The notes under the pieces are model-generated. The model saw only the letters and a list, made by a program, of their open reading frames with translations, was not told where the DNA came from and did not search any database. Below, piece by piece: positions 1 to 9,685 of a stretch of DNA of 64,000 nucleotides. The first letter of the stretch is position 1. Each line of letters begins with the position of its first letter. Source of the stretch: Candidatus Uabimicrobium amorphum (GTDB lineage Bacteria; Planctomycetota; Uabimicrobiia; Uabimicrobiales; Uabimicrobiaceae); contig NZ_AP019860.1 in NCBI RefSeq assembly GCF_009002475.1, forward strand, positions 6,896,501-6,960,500. Reading direction: 5' to 3'. A program made the position numbers and the translations under genes.

Positions 1-590
1 TAAGGTTAAGTTCTCGAAGATTCGGAAAGTACTCCATTTGGGGAAACGTAGACAATTGGTTGTGCGCTAGGTCTAAAAAAGTGACTTCGCACTTATCTTT
101 TGTCACAAAATTTTTGATTTGGCTGTTGCGTAAGCAAAGTTTTTTGAGATTACGATAGGAGGAAATATTTGTCACATCGTCAATGCGACACCTCAAAATA
201 GACAAAGTTTCCACACCCTTTACCTGAAAAGTAGGGATTTTTTTTAAATAGCAATTACTCAAAGACAGCCACGATACCTGTATATCTTGCAAAAAGGAGA
301 GTGGGTCTGTGATGTTTTCCAAACGAATGTGATGCGCATGACAATTTTGCCAAACGCTATCTTGTTGTTTATCGATAACAAGATCTGTAAAACTACAATG
401 AGTAAAACGGCAATTTGCGGCATGAGAAATGGCAATCCCCCCATCGCGAAAGCTACAATTATCAAAGAGGCAGTTGGTGATTTTGACTTTATCTAACCAT
501 AGGGGATTATTCTGAAAATGAAATGTACACCCATAGTATTCGATGTTGTCCTCAATTTCGGAGAGTGCTTTTCCGCGAATGGATTTCATG
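1..590 (-). CDS. Leucine-rich-repeat protein, C-terminal part cut by window edge
   Basis: The reverse strand is open from an ATG at 590 to the left edge (about 196 codons) with no stop, so the gene is partial at its 3' end. The start has a GAGG about 6 bases upstream. The first ~90 residues are rich in Cys/Phe repeats of the type NCxFxxCxF, resembling a pentapeptide-like or right-handed-helix stretch. After that come leucine-rich repeats, for example FLDLAHNQLSTFP followed by FPNLRELNL, which match the LxxLxLxxNxL consensus. LRR proteins generally bind other proteins; the partner here is unknown. There is no signal peptide, so a cytoplasmic location is likely. I recognise the repeat class only, not an ortholog. 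Confidence 0.7.
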
Positions 591-628
591 ATGGCCTCTA
601 TCCATAGAAGTGTTGGTATTTGCTAGTG

Positions 629-648
629 TGCGATGTGGGGGCATCGCA
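629..648. repeat. Short hairpin of the dispersed GCATCGCA repeat
   Basis: TGCGATG (629-635) pairs with CATCGCA (642-648) around a G-rich loop. It lies between the stop of the coiled-coil gene and the start of the LRR gene, both on the minus strand. Similar GCATCGCATA ends recur near 5.73, 14.48, 16.06, 24.15 and 27.91 kb, so this is a dispersed family rather than a gene-specific site. It could also act as a weak terminator. Confidence 0.55.
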
Positions 649-681
649 TACCAAAGTCGTTTTTTCTATTACGAAGTTCAA

Positions 682-1983
682 CTAAAACTTATCCGGAGTA
701 GTCTTTGGCGTTTCACTCATGGTTTTCTCGATCATAAACGCGCTTTTGGTTCCCATTGTGGCAAACAACTTTTGCAGTACGTTATTTACCGCGCGCGCTG
801 TTGCCGGGGAAAGATAACGAAAATCTATTTTTTTGATATCCGAATATTTTAAAATTTTCTTGGCGTCTTTCTCCGAAATAGCCCACTCTCCCGAGTACCC
901 TTGGAAAGCTTTTAAAATAGTGTTTAACGCCCATTTTTGGTATTGATCAAGTTGCTTTTGTACTAATTCTTTGTCTTTTTCGTACATTTCCTCGATCATT
1001 TTCCGCGCTTGGTGACGTATTGTTTCCGACAGGATACTTTGGTACGCCTTTTCGCTTATCTCGATTTTTTTTTGCAAGTGCTTTCTCGATGTATGCACTC
1101 TTGTCCAGCTATAGATGCGAATACCTTTCGCCCACCTTTGCTGTTCTTGTATGGTACTCAAATACCTTTGCGATTTTTTTTGGGCAATTCTTTCTGCGAG
1201 TTCTCTTTGTCTAATTTCGAGTTGCGATACTTTTTGTCGCAATTCATCGGGAATCTCACTGAGGTCTTTTTTTTGTAGAAACACTAAAGTGCTCTTTGCT
1301 GATTGTAATATCGGTGTATTGGTTTCGTGACGCCAATGGTTGTTTTTTACTTTTTGCAACTGTTGCGCAACCACTTTACATTTTTTTTGCACCGTTTCGA
1401 TCAGCACCAACAAATCAAGCTCTTTTTTTACCGCATATTGCAACGCAATGTCACCTTGCCGCGAAGCGGCCATCAGAATTTGCTGTAGCTCATAAATGAG
1501 TTGCTGTAAACGCGATAAATTTTGATAAATATTTTCGATGGGTGTTTTTGTGATCCTTTGATATCTCTGCTGCCAGTCAATTTTTTGTGCAAATGGTATA
1601 GAGTATACCGCTTTACCTACCGCAACATTTTTTTCAAAGAACTGTATTTGTACTTCAACTTGAGGAAGCGCAAAGTTCTCATTACACAATATGGTAAACC
1701 ACAGGGTTTGATTCGCGGACAACAGGCAGTGCTTTGCAAAACTTTTGGAAATAACAAACACGTTTTGTGGAACCATCACTTCAATGCGACAATCGGCAAC
1801 GGGGTGCTGCGTCTGAACAGACATAAAAATTTGTATCGCTTCAAAAGCATTTGCCACAGAGTCGCCATTTCCTTGCGAACGAATAGAGTTTTGGTCAGAA
1901 TGCTTTGTCACATGACAATGTATTTTGTCGTTAGCGAATAGGACACTTGCAAAAAGAATAATGAAAAACCATATCCGATACAT
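682..1983 (-). CDS. Secreted coiled-coil protein of unknown function
   Basis: 433 residues. The start ATG has a good AAGGAAGA ribosome site about 6 bases upstream. Residues 1-17 form a typical signal peptide (YRIWFFIILFASVLFA), so the protein is exported. Residues ~20-130 look beta-rich. Residues ~140-380 are strongly charged and rich in Gln, Lys, Glu and Leu, typical of long helices or coiled coil. The C-terminal ~70 residues return to a mixed composition. I do not recognise a family. The gene is preceded by a GC-rich inverted minisatellite (2020-2217) separating it from the divergent GFA-like gene. A structural or scaffold role in the envelope would be a guess. Confidence 0.75.
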   Translation of the reverse strand: MYRIWFFIILFASVLFANDKIHCHVTKHSDQNSIRSQGNGDSVANAFEAIQIFMSVQTQHPVADCRIEVMVPQNVFVISKSFAKHCLLSANQTLWFTILCNENFALPQVEVQIQFFEKNVAVGKAVYSIPFAQKIDWQQRYQRITKTPIENIYQNLSRLQQLIYELQQILMAASRQGDIALQYAVKKELDLLVLIETVQKKCKVVAQQLQKVKNNHWRHETNTPILQSAKSTLVFLQKKDLSEIPDELRQKVSQLEIRQRELAERIAQKKSQRYLSTIQEQQRWAKGIRIYSWTRVHTSRKHLQKKIEISEKAYQSILSETIRHQARKMIEEMYEKDKELVQKQLDQYQKWALNTILKAFQGYSGEWAISEKDAKKILKYSDIKKIDFRYLSPATARAVNNVLQKLFATMGTKSAFMIEKTMSETPKTTPDKF

Positions 1984-2019
1984 TTTTGTCTTCCTTTGTA
2001 AAAAAAAATAATGACCACT

Positions 2020-2217
2020 TCCGAGCCCGCTCCCCAGCCCGAGCCCACTCCCGAGCCCGAGCCCACTCCCCAGCCCGAGCCCGCCAACACTTCCCAGCCC
2101 GAAACACCTGTTGAATCATTTACACTGTAAACTTTGATGCATCGTCGAAATGATTATCGTAATTTTTTTGGAAAAATTTTCGGGAGCGGGCTCGGGATCG
2201 GAAGCGGGCTCGGGTTA
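2020..2217. repeat. GC-rich minisatellite with inverted halves
   Basis: From 2020 to 2103 the plus strand is an irregular tandem array of CCCGAGCCC, CCCAGCCC and CCCACTCCC units. About 80 bases further on (2180-2217) the complementary form GGGAGCGGGCTCGGG / GGAAGCGGGCTCGGG appears. The halves can pair as a long foldback. GC content is far above that of the neighbouring genes. It occupies the divergent promoter interval between the coiled-coil gene (minus) and the GFA-like gene (plus). Gly/Ser-type ORFs read through it are artefacts of the repeat. Confidence 0.8.
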
Positions 2218-2342
2218 TAGAATTTATACAAATATAAGCAATTATAACAGAACTTCAACTACATATTTTTTATATTTCCTATTATAATATAGACCGACTT
2301 CATAATATGTAAGAGCCGTAAATAGTTTTTAGGAGTAAACAT

Positions 2343-2912
2343 ATGGTTGATGTCCCGTTGAGGTGTAGTTGCGGTAGCGTACAAGGAATGGCCTCTAATG
2401 TATCCGCCAAATCCGGTGTGCGACTGACATGTTATTGTGACGATTGCCAAAAATTTGCCCAATATCTCGGTAGATCAGATATTCTCGATGAGTACGGAGG
2501 AACCGATATCTTTCAAATAACGCCTTCGCAAATCAAATTTACACAAGGTTCTGAACAACTTCGTTGCGTGCGTTTAAAGGAAAAAGGACTATTTCGTTGG
2601 TACACGGAATGTTGTAAAACTCCCATTGGAAATACGATATCCGCAGGGATGGCATTCATTGGTACTATTCACAATATCATGGACGATGATAGTGTACGAG
2701 ATCAAAATCTTGGACCACGTCGTGGAAACGTGCATTCCAAATTTGCAATAAAACCAATTCCCGGCGAGAAAAAACCTTCGAGTTTTCCCCTTGGTCTTCT
2801 TGCAAAAATTTTTCTCAAAATGTTTATTTGGAAAATAAAAGGTATGCATCGCCCCTCTCCCTTTTTTGACAAAAATGGACAACCGGTTGTAAAGCCTACT
2901 GTTTTAAAATAA
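2343..2912 (+). CDS. GFA-like zinc-binding protein (DUF6151-type)
   Basis: 189 residues, starting at an ATG with an AGGAG about 6 bases upstream. The N-terminal pattern LRCSCGSVQG, then CYCDDCQ, then ECCKTPIGN reproduces the CxC...CxxC...CC zinc ligand layout of the glutathione-dependent formaldehyde-activating (GFA)/CENP-V fold. The C-terminal extension with HSKFAI and a hydrophobic stretch fits the DUF6151 subgroup. The family binds zinc; no enzymatic activity can be claimed for this member. It is a monocistronic gene flanked by the minisatellite upstream and a separate promoter region for the metalloprotease downstream. Confidence 0.7.
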   Translation: MVDVPLRCSCGSVQGMASNVSAKSGVRLTCYCDDCQKFAQYLGRSDILDEYGGTDIFQITPSQIKFTQGSEQLRCVRLKEKGLFRWYTECCKTPIGNTISAGMAFIGTIHNIMDDDSVRDQNLGPRRGNVHSKFAIKPIPGEKKPSSFPLGLLAKIFLKMFIWKIKGMHRPSPFFDKNGQPVVKPTVLK

Positions 2913-3027
2913 ATACCTATGCGCTTTACCTTTTTTAGTCGGCGCGAATTTTGCACAGTAAATGTATAAAAAGATTTTGAAGTGTCTTCAAGTAAAGAGT
3001 ATATGAATGATTTAAGGAGCCTATATT

Positions 3028-4095
3028 ATGTCGAATTGGCGAAGTTGTATTGTTTTGACGTTATGTTACCTAACAACAATATGTTATGCCCAACGAGAAT
3101 GCGGCTACATACCGTACCTAAAACTGTTAAGCAAAGATAACCCGCAGGTTTACGAAGAGATAAGGGATACAGAAACTAAGTTAAAAAAGTATGTTTTCAA
3201 AAGACAAGAAAATGCTATCCCTAGAAAAGTGCGTGTCATACCTGTGGTGGTCCACATAATCTGGAAAGACAAACGCGATAACATTTCCGATAGACAAGTC
3301 CATTCTCAAATCCAAGTTTTAAACGAGGATTACCGCAAAAAACGTGGCACCAAAGGGTACACCAGGCATCCACTCGCCACAGATACAATGATTGAATTTC
3401 GCTTGGCGAAAGTAGATGCTCACTGGCGTAAAACAACAGGAATCACACGTACACGCACAAAAGTAAGTGTATTTCAACTAGAACAAATGAAATTCTCCGA
3501 GCTAGGTGGTAAAGATGCATGGGACACCACGCGTTTTCTCAACATTTGGGTGTGCCGCGTACGTGGCGGTCTACTCGGATACGCACAATTTCCCAACGGA
3601 TCGCGCTCTCTAGGGCAAGAAAAAACCAATACGACAGACGGTGTTGTCATTGGAACACGCTTTTTTGGACGCGGCGGAAGTGCAAAAAAACCTTTTGATC
3701 TAGGACGAACCGCCACACATGAAGTGGGACATTGGTTAGGTTTACGACACATTTGGGGAGACGGCGGTTGTGACAAAGACGATGGAGTAAGCGATACTCC
3801 GTTAGCCGGTCGACCAAACAGAGGTCATCCACGTCAACGCCCCCACAGTTGCGGCTCAGAGGATATGTTCGAAAACTACATGGACTACTGTGACGACAAC
3901 GTACAAAATGTTTTCACATACGAACAAGCGCAGCGCATGAACGCAACATTGACACTCTATCGCTTAGGCTTATGCGAATGGGATGCTTTTGGTAGCGGTG
4001 TGGACAACGGAGAAGTTTCAGGTGATGACTTTTTTAGCGACGACGCAAATAAAAACAAAGACGATGACGGTGGAGATTTCTTTGACGATCACTAA
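3028..4095 (+). CDS. Secreted M43 (pappalysin/cytophagalysin) zinc metalloprotease
   Basis: 355 residues with an AAGGAG upstream of the ATG and a signal peptide at residues 1-21 (cut near CYA-QRE). The metzincin zinc site HEVGHWLGLRH places His231, Glu232, His235 and His241 in the active site. The NYMDY Met-turn (Met285) is typical of peptidase family M43. The region between carries the usual cysteines (CDKDDG, HSCGSEDM). A short acidic Asp/Asn-rich tail (last ~35 residues) may bind calcium or tether the protein. The protein is predicted to act outside the cytoplasm as an endopeptidase; substrates are unknown. Downstream lies a hairpin terminator shared with the convergent gene. Confidence 0.92.
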   Translation: MSNWRSCIVLTLCYLTTICYAQRECGYIPYLKLLSKDNPQVYEEIRDTETKLKKYVFKRQENAIPRKVRVIPVVVHIIWKDKRDNISDRQVHSQIQVLNEDYRKKRGTKGYTRHPLATDTMIEFRLAKVDAHWRKTTGITRTRTKVSVFQLEQMKFSELGGKDAWDTTRFLNIWVCRVRGGLLGYAQFPNGSRSLGQEKTNTTDGVVIGTRFFGRGGSAKKPFDLGRTATHEVGHWLGLRHIWGDGGCDKDDGVSDTPLAGRPNRGHPRQRPHSCGSEDMFENYMDYCDDNVQNVFTYEQAQRMNATLTLYRLGLCEWDAFGSGVDNGEVSGDDFFSDDANKNKDDDGGDFFDDH

Positions 4096-4130
4096 AATTT
4101 GCGTTTGAGTTGTTAGGTCAGATTTCAAAA

Positions 4131-4167
4131 ATAGTAAACTGTGTTTTGAGAAAATGCAGTTTACTAT
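4131..4167. terminator. Bidirectional hairpin terminator between convergent genes
   Basis: ATAGTAAACTG (4131-4141) is the exact inverse of CAGTTTACTAT (4157-4167), an 11-bp stem with a 15-base loop. It sits between the stops of the M43 protease gene (plus) and the 4207-5154 gene (minus). T-tracts are weak. Confidence 0.6.
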
Positions 4168-4206
4168 GATTGTTGCACCCAAAAAATAGAGTACACTCCC
4201 CCGCGA

Positions 4207-5154
4207 TTATTTGGGGCGGAAACTTTTAACCATCGACATGGCAAATGTAGGGTTTTTGCTCCAAATGGCAATCGGTGCTTTGATAATGAGCGTATAATGT
4301 ACAGATCTATCGTAACAAAAAACTGTCCAGATCTTCTGTCTCAGATTTTGACCGCCTTCAAATTTCTTGATTCTTAGCCACGCCCGCGAATTTTCCAAGT
4401 AAATGTCTTTTCCTTTTACCACTTTCATCGTCTTATCTTTGGTAATTTCTTGATAAAGAAATAGCGGAAGGAGGTATTGACCTTGTACCTCTCTTGTTTT
4501 ATGCGTTATGATGATCACCGTTGCCCTTTGCCCTCTGATAGCAACTTCACTATATGCGGACAACATATTCGAGGAATCTTCATATTTGGAAGAATCTTCA
4601 TATTTCCATGAATCTGGAATATTTAGTGAAAAAAGTGGATGGTTTATTTTTTGCAGTTTTTTACTCATCTTTAGGCTTTTTGAGGTATGCTGAGAAAATT
4701 TTTTAAATCGGAATGTTCGGGTTACGTTTTTAGATTTTTCTACAAAAACCAGAGAACCATGAATAACGACGATAAACATTACTCCGTCTTTTTTGAAGCC
4801 AATCAATTGTAATCTTTGATTTTTAGAATTTCCAAGAATTATTTCTCTCGCTTTGAGACCGGCAAATTGTGTTTTTTTATCCAAAGCGAGCATATCCATA
4901 TCTTCACGAGCGTTTTCATTCACCAACATCAAAAAAGCAAGCGAGTTTACATCTGAAAAATCAATACCAGGAACAGCGGCTATTTTTATCCTTCCCTTAC
5001 TGGAAATAGCCACGACACCGATAGCAGTTTTCTGTATTTTCCACTTCGACGAAACTTGTAGCGTAAAATAATCGGTTCCAATCGTCTGCAATGAATCTTG
5101 TCGTGCTTGAGCATACAACACCAACATAAAAGTTAAGAGAAATATTCTTGTCAT
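4207..5154 (-). CDS. Secreted protein with two similar domains, unknown function
   Basis: 315 residues; the start has AAAGGA about 8 bases upstream. Residues 1-17 are a signal peptide ending near AQA. Two halves look alike: each begins with a phrase like YFTLQVSSKWKI or LFSLNIPDSWKY, continues through beta strands, and ends with a hydrophobic strand and TFRFK or SFRPK. This pattern resembles PsbP/DcrB-like (DUF1795-type) folds, which often occur in lipoproteins or exported proteins, but I cannot confirm the family by eye. Convergent with the M43 protease; upstream of the start lies a MITE-like repeat. Confidence 0.6.
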   Translation of the reverse strand: MTRIFLLTFMLVLYAQARQDSLQTIGTDYFTLQVSSKWKIQKTAIGVVAISSKGRIKIAAVPGIDFSDVNSLAFLMLVNENAREDMDMLALDKKTQFAGLKAREIILGNSKNQRLQLIGFKKDGVMFIVVIHGSLVFVEKSKNVTRTFRFKKFSQHTSKSLKMSKKLQKINHPLFSLNIPDSWKYEDSSKYEDSSNMLSAYSEVAIRGQRATVIIITHKTREVQGQYLLPLFLYQEITKDKTMKVVKGKDIYLENSRAWLRIKKFEGGQNLRQKIWTVFCYDRSVHYTLIIKAPIAIWSKNPTFAMSMVKSFRPK

Positions 5155-5219
5155 CGATAATCCTTTTCAGGTTCTTTCGAACCAAAGTTGCGTTTTTTCA
5201 ACACTTTTTGACACGTCAA

Positions 5220-5717
5220 CTCCCTCACTGGCGGCTGATAAGGTAGGTTTTTTGTTAAGTGCATACAAAGAAAAGAGATAAAAACTCTTAAACTACAAAT
5301 CTCTAGGTTGTCATCCCTGGCTTGACCAGGGACCCAGGCGCTTTCAAGTCGAATCTATATTGCTGGTTTCCCGCTTCCGCGCATGGCTGTCAAGCTAAGA
5401 CATAAAGTACTACAAATAAAAGAATTACATTTTTTCTCTAAAACTAAAAAACTACCTTACCAGTGTCATCCCTGACTTGATCAGGGATCCAGGCGCATAC
5501 AATTTAACTTTGTTTTGTGGATTCCTGGTCAAGCCAGGAATGACACGGTTTTGTAAGTCTTTATTTAGAAATATTTTACATCTTAACTTGACAGGTATGC
5601 GCTTCCGCGGGAATGACACCTCTGGAAAATTTAGTTTGAAACAATATCTGTTTTTAGACACAAGTACCTTTTGGTAAATGTTTTATAAAAAACCTACCCA
5701 TGACAGCCCAGTGGGAG
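5220..5717. mobile_element. MITE-like element, copy 1 (about 0.5 kb)
   Basis: No gene in this interval. The ends are imperfect inverted repeats of about 30 bases: CTCCC..ACTGG..GCTGA..AGGTAGGTTTTTT at 5220-5252 and its inverse AAAAAACCTACCCATGACAG..GTGGGAG ending at 5717. Inside are several palindromes of the TCATCCCTGG-CTTGA-CCAGGGA type (5310-5334, 5464-5489, 5520-5545). The second copy at 22.47 kb, in the opposite orientation, shares both ends and the internal segments AAAGAAAAGAGATA-like and GGTACTT..TCTAAAA. The copy here is longer, apparently by internal expansion. It encodes nothing convincing, as expected for a non-autonomous element. Confidence 0.7.
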
Positions 5718-5770
5718 AGCGAAGCCGATTGTGGGGGCACCAAATACTAGCATACTTATACTCTTGAATC

Positions 5771-7207
5771 TCAATTACTATGATACAGAATTGTAGTTAT
5801 TTGGTCCTGTATATTGCGAATAGCGACATTCCTTGTTTTGTAGTTATTCACCATAATTGAAAAAGCATACTTACCGCCCGCTTTACTATAAACATATCCA
5901 CAAAGGGTAATGACACGGGTTAGATAACCGCTTTTGCCAAAAATAGAACCCGCCGCCTCGTTATTTCGCCATCTATTTCTAAGAGTCCCGTCTTTGCCGC
6001 CGATTGCCAAAGAGTCGCGAAAGACTTGCGCATGAGGGCTGCGGTGCATATATTTGAGAATTTGGATCATTTGCTGTGGAGCAATCATGTTGTGACGCGA
6101 TAGACCAGATCCATCCACAATAAAAATATCTTCCGCGGCAATACCGAGCTTTTCTAAAAACTTTTTTTCGACCTCTACCACGTTGTTACGCGATCCACCT
6201 ATTTCCAAACCCATCGTTTTCCACACGGTTTCGGCATATAAATTATTACTCTGCTTGTTGATGATTTTGATGATGTCTCTTAACGGCGGAGACTTATGTG
6301 TAAAGAGTGGCTTCTTATTTGTATAGTCGACCGCTTGCGAAATGGTATACTTCTCACAGTGAATACCTTGTTTATTAAACGTTTGCAACACATTCGCTAG
6401 AAAAAAATCTGCGGGATTGGGAACCGCGGTGGAAAAAATCTTAGCGTCTGCTCCTACCGGCATTTGTCCACTCACCTTCAATCCAGCAAAGGCAGAATCT
6501 CTCATGTATTTTAAAGAACGAGAAGAATCTTTGACTGAGGTAGTGACATGATTATGAGTTTTTAAGTAGTCGGGCAGTGGTTTTTGCGTAACGATTGCCA
6601 ATTTCCCTACTTCTGACGCAGGAGAAATCACCAAATCGATGCAGTTGTCATTGAACGTCAACGAACTTGTTTTTGCGCCGTAGTAATAAATAAGATCGTC
6701 TTTTTCCCAACCATAGCCGATTTCTGCATTGCCAAAAACGGTCACATCTCCGATTACTTGACCTTGAACTTTGCGAATTCCCATTTGCTTAAGTGTGTTT
6801 GCCCAAGAACGAAAAACGTGTGACTTCTCTTCATAATGATGCTCATTGATTGTCGGATCACCACAGCCGCGAATGTAGAGGTTTCCCTGTAAAATGCCGT
6901 TGTCAATTTTTCCGTCGGTATACAATTTTGTCTCATATTGATAATCAGGTCCGAGCAGTGACAACGCACACGCGGTGGTGACAACCTTTAAATTGCTCGC
7001 CGGAAGAAATAGCTTGTACGGATTTTGGCTGTAGACAATTTCCCCTGTTTCCAAATTTTCGATGTGTACTCCGACATGGGCCGAAGCAATCGCGGGGTCA
7101 TTTAGCAGTGTGCGAATTTGTATCTGAGTCGACTTTAAATTTTGGCAATATACAGAAGAGCTACACAGAACTGTGAGCACAGCAATAACAAACAAGTAGG
7201 TGCGCAT
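5771..7207 (-). CDS. dacB: D-alanyl-D-alanine carboxypeptidase/endopeptidase (PBP4, peptidase S13)
   Basis: About 478 residues from the ATG at 7207. Upstream ATG (7216) and GTG (7225) starts are possible; 7207 is chosen because GGGA lies 8 bases ahead and the protein begins with a clean signal peptide (MRTYLFVIAVLTVL). All penicillin-binding motifs are present: SxxK as PASNLK (Ser71, Lys74), SxN as SNN, and the KTG equivalent as KSG in FGKSGYL. The inserted domain between SxxK and SxN is typical of class C PBP4. The family trims peptidoglycan stem peptides or cuts crosslinks in the periplasm, so the organism very likely makes peptidoglycan. Monocistronic, downstream of topB on the same strand. 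Confidence 0.93.
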   Translation of the reverse strand: MRTYLFVIAVLTVLCSSSVYCQNLKSTQIQIRTLLNDPAIASAHVGVHIENLETGEIVYSQNPYKLFLPASNLKVVTTACALSLLGPDYQYETKLYTDGKIDNGILQGNLYIRGCGDPTINEHHYEEKSHVFRSWANTLKQMGIRKVQGQVIGDVTVFGNAEIGYGWEKDDLIYYYGAKTSSLTFNDNCIDLVISPASEVGKLAIVTQKPLPDYLKTHNHVTTSVKDSSRSLKYMRDSAFAGLKVSGQMPVGADAKIFSTAVPNPADFFLANVLQTFNKQGIHCEKYTISQAVDYTNKKPLFTHKSPPLRDIIKIINKQSNNLYAETVWKTMGLEIGGSRNNVVEVEKKFLEKLGIAAEDIFIVDGSGLSRHNMIAPQQMIQILKYMHRSPHAQVFRDSLAIGGKDGTLRNRWRNNEAAGSIFGKSGYLTRVITLCGYVYSKAGGKYAFSIMVNNYKTRNVAIRNIQDQITTILYHSN

Positions 7208-7315
7208 TTTGTTCATCCCATCCACAAGAGTATAATTTTAGTTACTTCAAGAAGGAATATTGTATCGCAAACAAGTGATATCGTAAATAAATATCGCGAA
7301 AAACCATTGCGCGAT

Positions 7316-9685
7316 TTATTTGACAACTACGCTACCGTCTTCTAAATGTAGACGGCCGCTAAACTCATTGCCGTTGTTTTGAAATCCCGACAGCTTGGAA
7401 GTTTTGCCGTTCTTTAACAACGTACTGACCGTGCGACTTTGAATTTTTTTTCCCGCAATCTCAAAGGGAATCAAAAAGCGACAAGGTGTTTGCGAACATT
7501 GATAACCATTTTTATTTTTCATAACCGCACTCTCACACAGCGGGCAACTTCCTAAGCTTTTACCACTTTGCGTATTCGGTTTCGGTTTACTCGTCTGTGT
7601 AGAAGAAGACGTTTTGGCTTTTGCCTTAGAGAACTTCTGGAACTTTGATTTTTTGTGGGTAATCAACCACGCTTTGATATGGCCCAAAGCGGTCAATTGC
7701 ACAAAGTAGTGATTTGTGTTGCCTTCTTTTTGCAATGAAAGAAGCCTGCCTAATTTTCCAAATTGCAATAATTCGCGAACTTGTTGTGGGGTGAGAAGAT
7801 GTCCGTTCACTTGTGGCCACAAAACAAATTTGCAGCCCGCCTTCCACTGCGAACAACCGTAACCTTTTTTTCCTCTAATCACCGGATGCTTACACAAAGG
7901 ACAACTTCCCCATACAGAGTTGTTTACGTATAGGTCACGCGTTTGGAATAATTCCGCAACAAAAGAAGCAATTTTACCCATAAATGCTTCACTGGAAAGA
8001 TTACCACGCTCGACTTCCTTGAGCTGATACTCCCACTCACCGGTAAATTCAGCGGATTTTAAATGATTGTTATGGACAATAGAAACCAGATAACGACCAT
8101 TATTCGTTGCACGTACGGCTTTCTTTTCGCGTACAATATAACCTCGTTGCAGTAAAGTTTCGATAATAGATGCCCGTGTCGCCGGAGTACCTAAACCACG
8201 TTCCTTGAGGGCATCTTTCAACTGCTGATCTTCCACCACTTTCCCCGCATTTTCCATCGCCGCGAGTAGTGTATTTTCTGTGTAAGATTTTGGCGGTTGT
8301 GTTTTTTTCTCTTCGGTGTATGGCTGATGCGGGCCTTTTTCATGCAACTGAAATTCGGGTAAGACCACCTCCTCTTTTTTGTCTTTGTTTTTCGAAGGCT
8401 TTTTCGGATACAAAACTGTCCAGCCAGGCTCCACAATCGTAACACCTTTTACCTTAAAAGGAACTTGATTGCTTACCCCTTCCACATATGTGGCATCCTT
8501 TATACAAGCGGGATAAAAAACCGCGATAAAGCGATTGACAATCTCCTCAAAAACAAAGGCCTCAATCCCCGACAAATGCGCTATTTTTCCTGTGGGGATA
8601 ATGGCGTGGTGGTCGCTAACTTTGGCATTGTTGATGATACGTTTGGAAAAAGGTAATTTCTGTAAGTCCAAACGAGATAGCTTTTGGCCAGCCACTTGCG
8701 ATAATTTGCGTAAAACATTGGGGATTCCAGGTTTCATGTCGCTACTGAGATGACGTGAATCTGTCCGCGGGTAGGTGATCAACTTTTTCTCGTAGAGGTT
8801 TTGCAATATCTTTAGAGTGTTGTCCGCCGAAAGAGATTTTTGTTTGTTCATTTCGCGCTGTAAAGACGTTAAATCATAAAGAAGTGGTGGATTCTCTTTT
8901 TCTTTTTTCTTTTCGATTTTCTCCACAGAAAAATCCGCATCTTTACATTTTTGCAACATGTGCTGCGCGTCTTCGTACTTCTCAAATCGCTTGCCCGAAA
9001 ACTTAAAACTCACGTTGCGGTATTTGGTATGCAGCTCCCAAAACGGTTTCGATACAAAGTTCTCGATCTCCTCCTCACGCTTGACAATCATCGCAAGTAC
9101 CGGCGTTTGTACACGACCAATGCTCCACAAGATTCCTTGCCCAAAAGATAGCGTATAGTAACGCGTGGCATTAATTCCCACCACCCAATCCGCCTCACTA
9201 CGGCAACGAGCTGCCATATACAAATTGTCAAAGTCACACCCCGGTCGCAATTTTTTAAATCCCGCAGCGATCGCTTCGTTGGTCAAAGAACTTAACCATA
9301 AACGAAAAAATGGTTTAGCACCACACCCACTCATCGTTTGAATATAACGGAAAATCAGCTCCCCTTCGCGTCCGGCATCCGTAGCACAAATCAACTCCTC
9401 CGCAGCGCGAAATAATTGACAAACAATACGGAATTGCTTACGTGTGTGGCTCTTGGCAATCACATTCAACCCAAATTGTTTTGGAATAAATGGCAAAGTC
9501 GCCAAAGACCAACGCTTCAAATTTGCATCATAGTCTTTCGGCTCTTTCAAGGTGACCAAATGCCCAAAAGCCCAAGTAACACAATACCCATTTCCCTCCA
9601 AGTAACCATCACGCCTTGTACGCGCACCAAGATACTGCGCGAGATCTCTGGCCACCGAGGGTTTTTCAGCTAAAACAACTTTCAT
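7316..9685 (-). CDS. topB: DNA topoisomerase III with C-terminal zinc-finger repeats
   Basis: 789 residues. The TOPRIM domain starts MKVVLAEKPSVARDL and contains ATDAGREGE (residues 101-109). The type IA catalytic tyrosine is Tyr305 in ITYPRTDSRHLSSDM. Downstream motifs such as ERGLGTPATRASIIETL match topoisomerase IA. The C-terminus carries two repeats beginning GSCPLC, each with CPLC...C...C zinc ligands (about residues 605-690 and 725-789), as in many TopB-like enzymes. The enzyme passes single DNA strands to decatenate intermediates in replication and recombination. The Shine-Dalgarno is weak (AAGAG). Its length is somewhat greater than E. coli TopB because of the linker and second zinc module. 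Confidence 0.95.
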   Translation of the reverse strand: MKVVLAEKPSVARDLAQYLGARTRRDGYLEGNGYCVTWAFGHLVTLKEPKDYDANLKRWSLATLPFIPKQFGLNVIAKSHTRKQFRIVCQLFRAAEELICATDAGREGELIFRYIQTMSGCGAKPFFRLWLSSLTNEAIAAGFKKLRPGCDFDNLYMAARCRSEADWVVGINATRYYTLSFGQGILWSIGRVQTPVLAMIVKREEEIENFVSKPFWELHTKYRNVSFKFSGKRFEKYEDAQHMLQKCKDADFSVEKIEKKKEKENPPLLYDLTSLQREMNKQKSLSADNTLKILQNLYEKKLITYPRTDSRHLSSDMKPGIPNVLRKLSQVAGQKLSRLDLQKLPFSKRIINNAKVSDHHAIIPTGKIAHLSGIEAFVFEEIVNRFIAVFYPACIKDATYVEGVSNQVPFKVKGVTIVEPGWTVLYPKKPSKNKDKKEEVVLPEFQLHEKGPHQPYTEEKKTQPPKSYTENTLLAAMENAGKVVEDQQLKDALKERGLGTPATRASIIETLLQRGYIVREKKAVRATNNGRYLVSIVHNNHLKSAEFTGEWEYQLKEVERGNLSSEAFMGKIASFVAELFQTRDLYVNNSVWGSCPLCKHPVIRGKKGYGCSQWKAGCKFVLWPQVNGHLLTPQQVRELLQFGKLGRLLSLQKEGNTNHYFVQLTALGHIKAWLITHKKSKFQKFSKAKAKTSSSTQTSKPKPNTQSGKSLGSCPLCESAVMKNKNGYQCSQTPCRFLIPFEIAGKKIQSRTVSTLLKNGKTSKLSGFQNNGNEFSGRLHLEDGSVVVK

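Noticed and set aside
1908..2119. Gly/Ser/Arg-rich minus-strand ORFs across the GC-rich repeat
   Set aside because: They only translate the CCCGAGCCC minisatellite, have no ribosome site, and overlap the start of the coiled-coil gene.
5452..5677. Short ORFs on both strands inside the MITE-like element
   Set aside because: They read palindromic repeat sequence and have no ribosome sites or protein-like composition.
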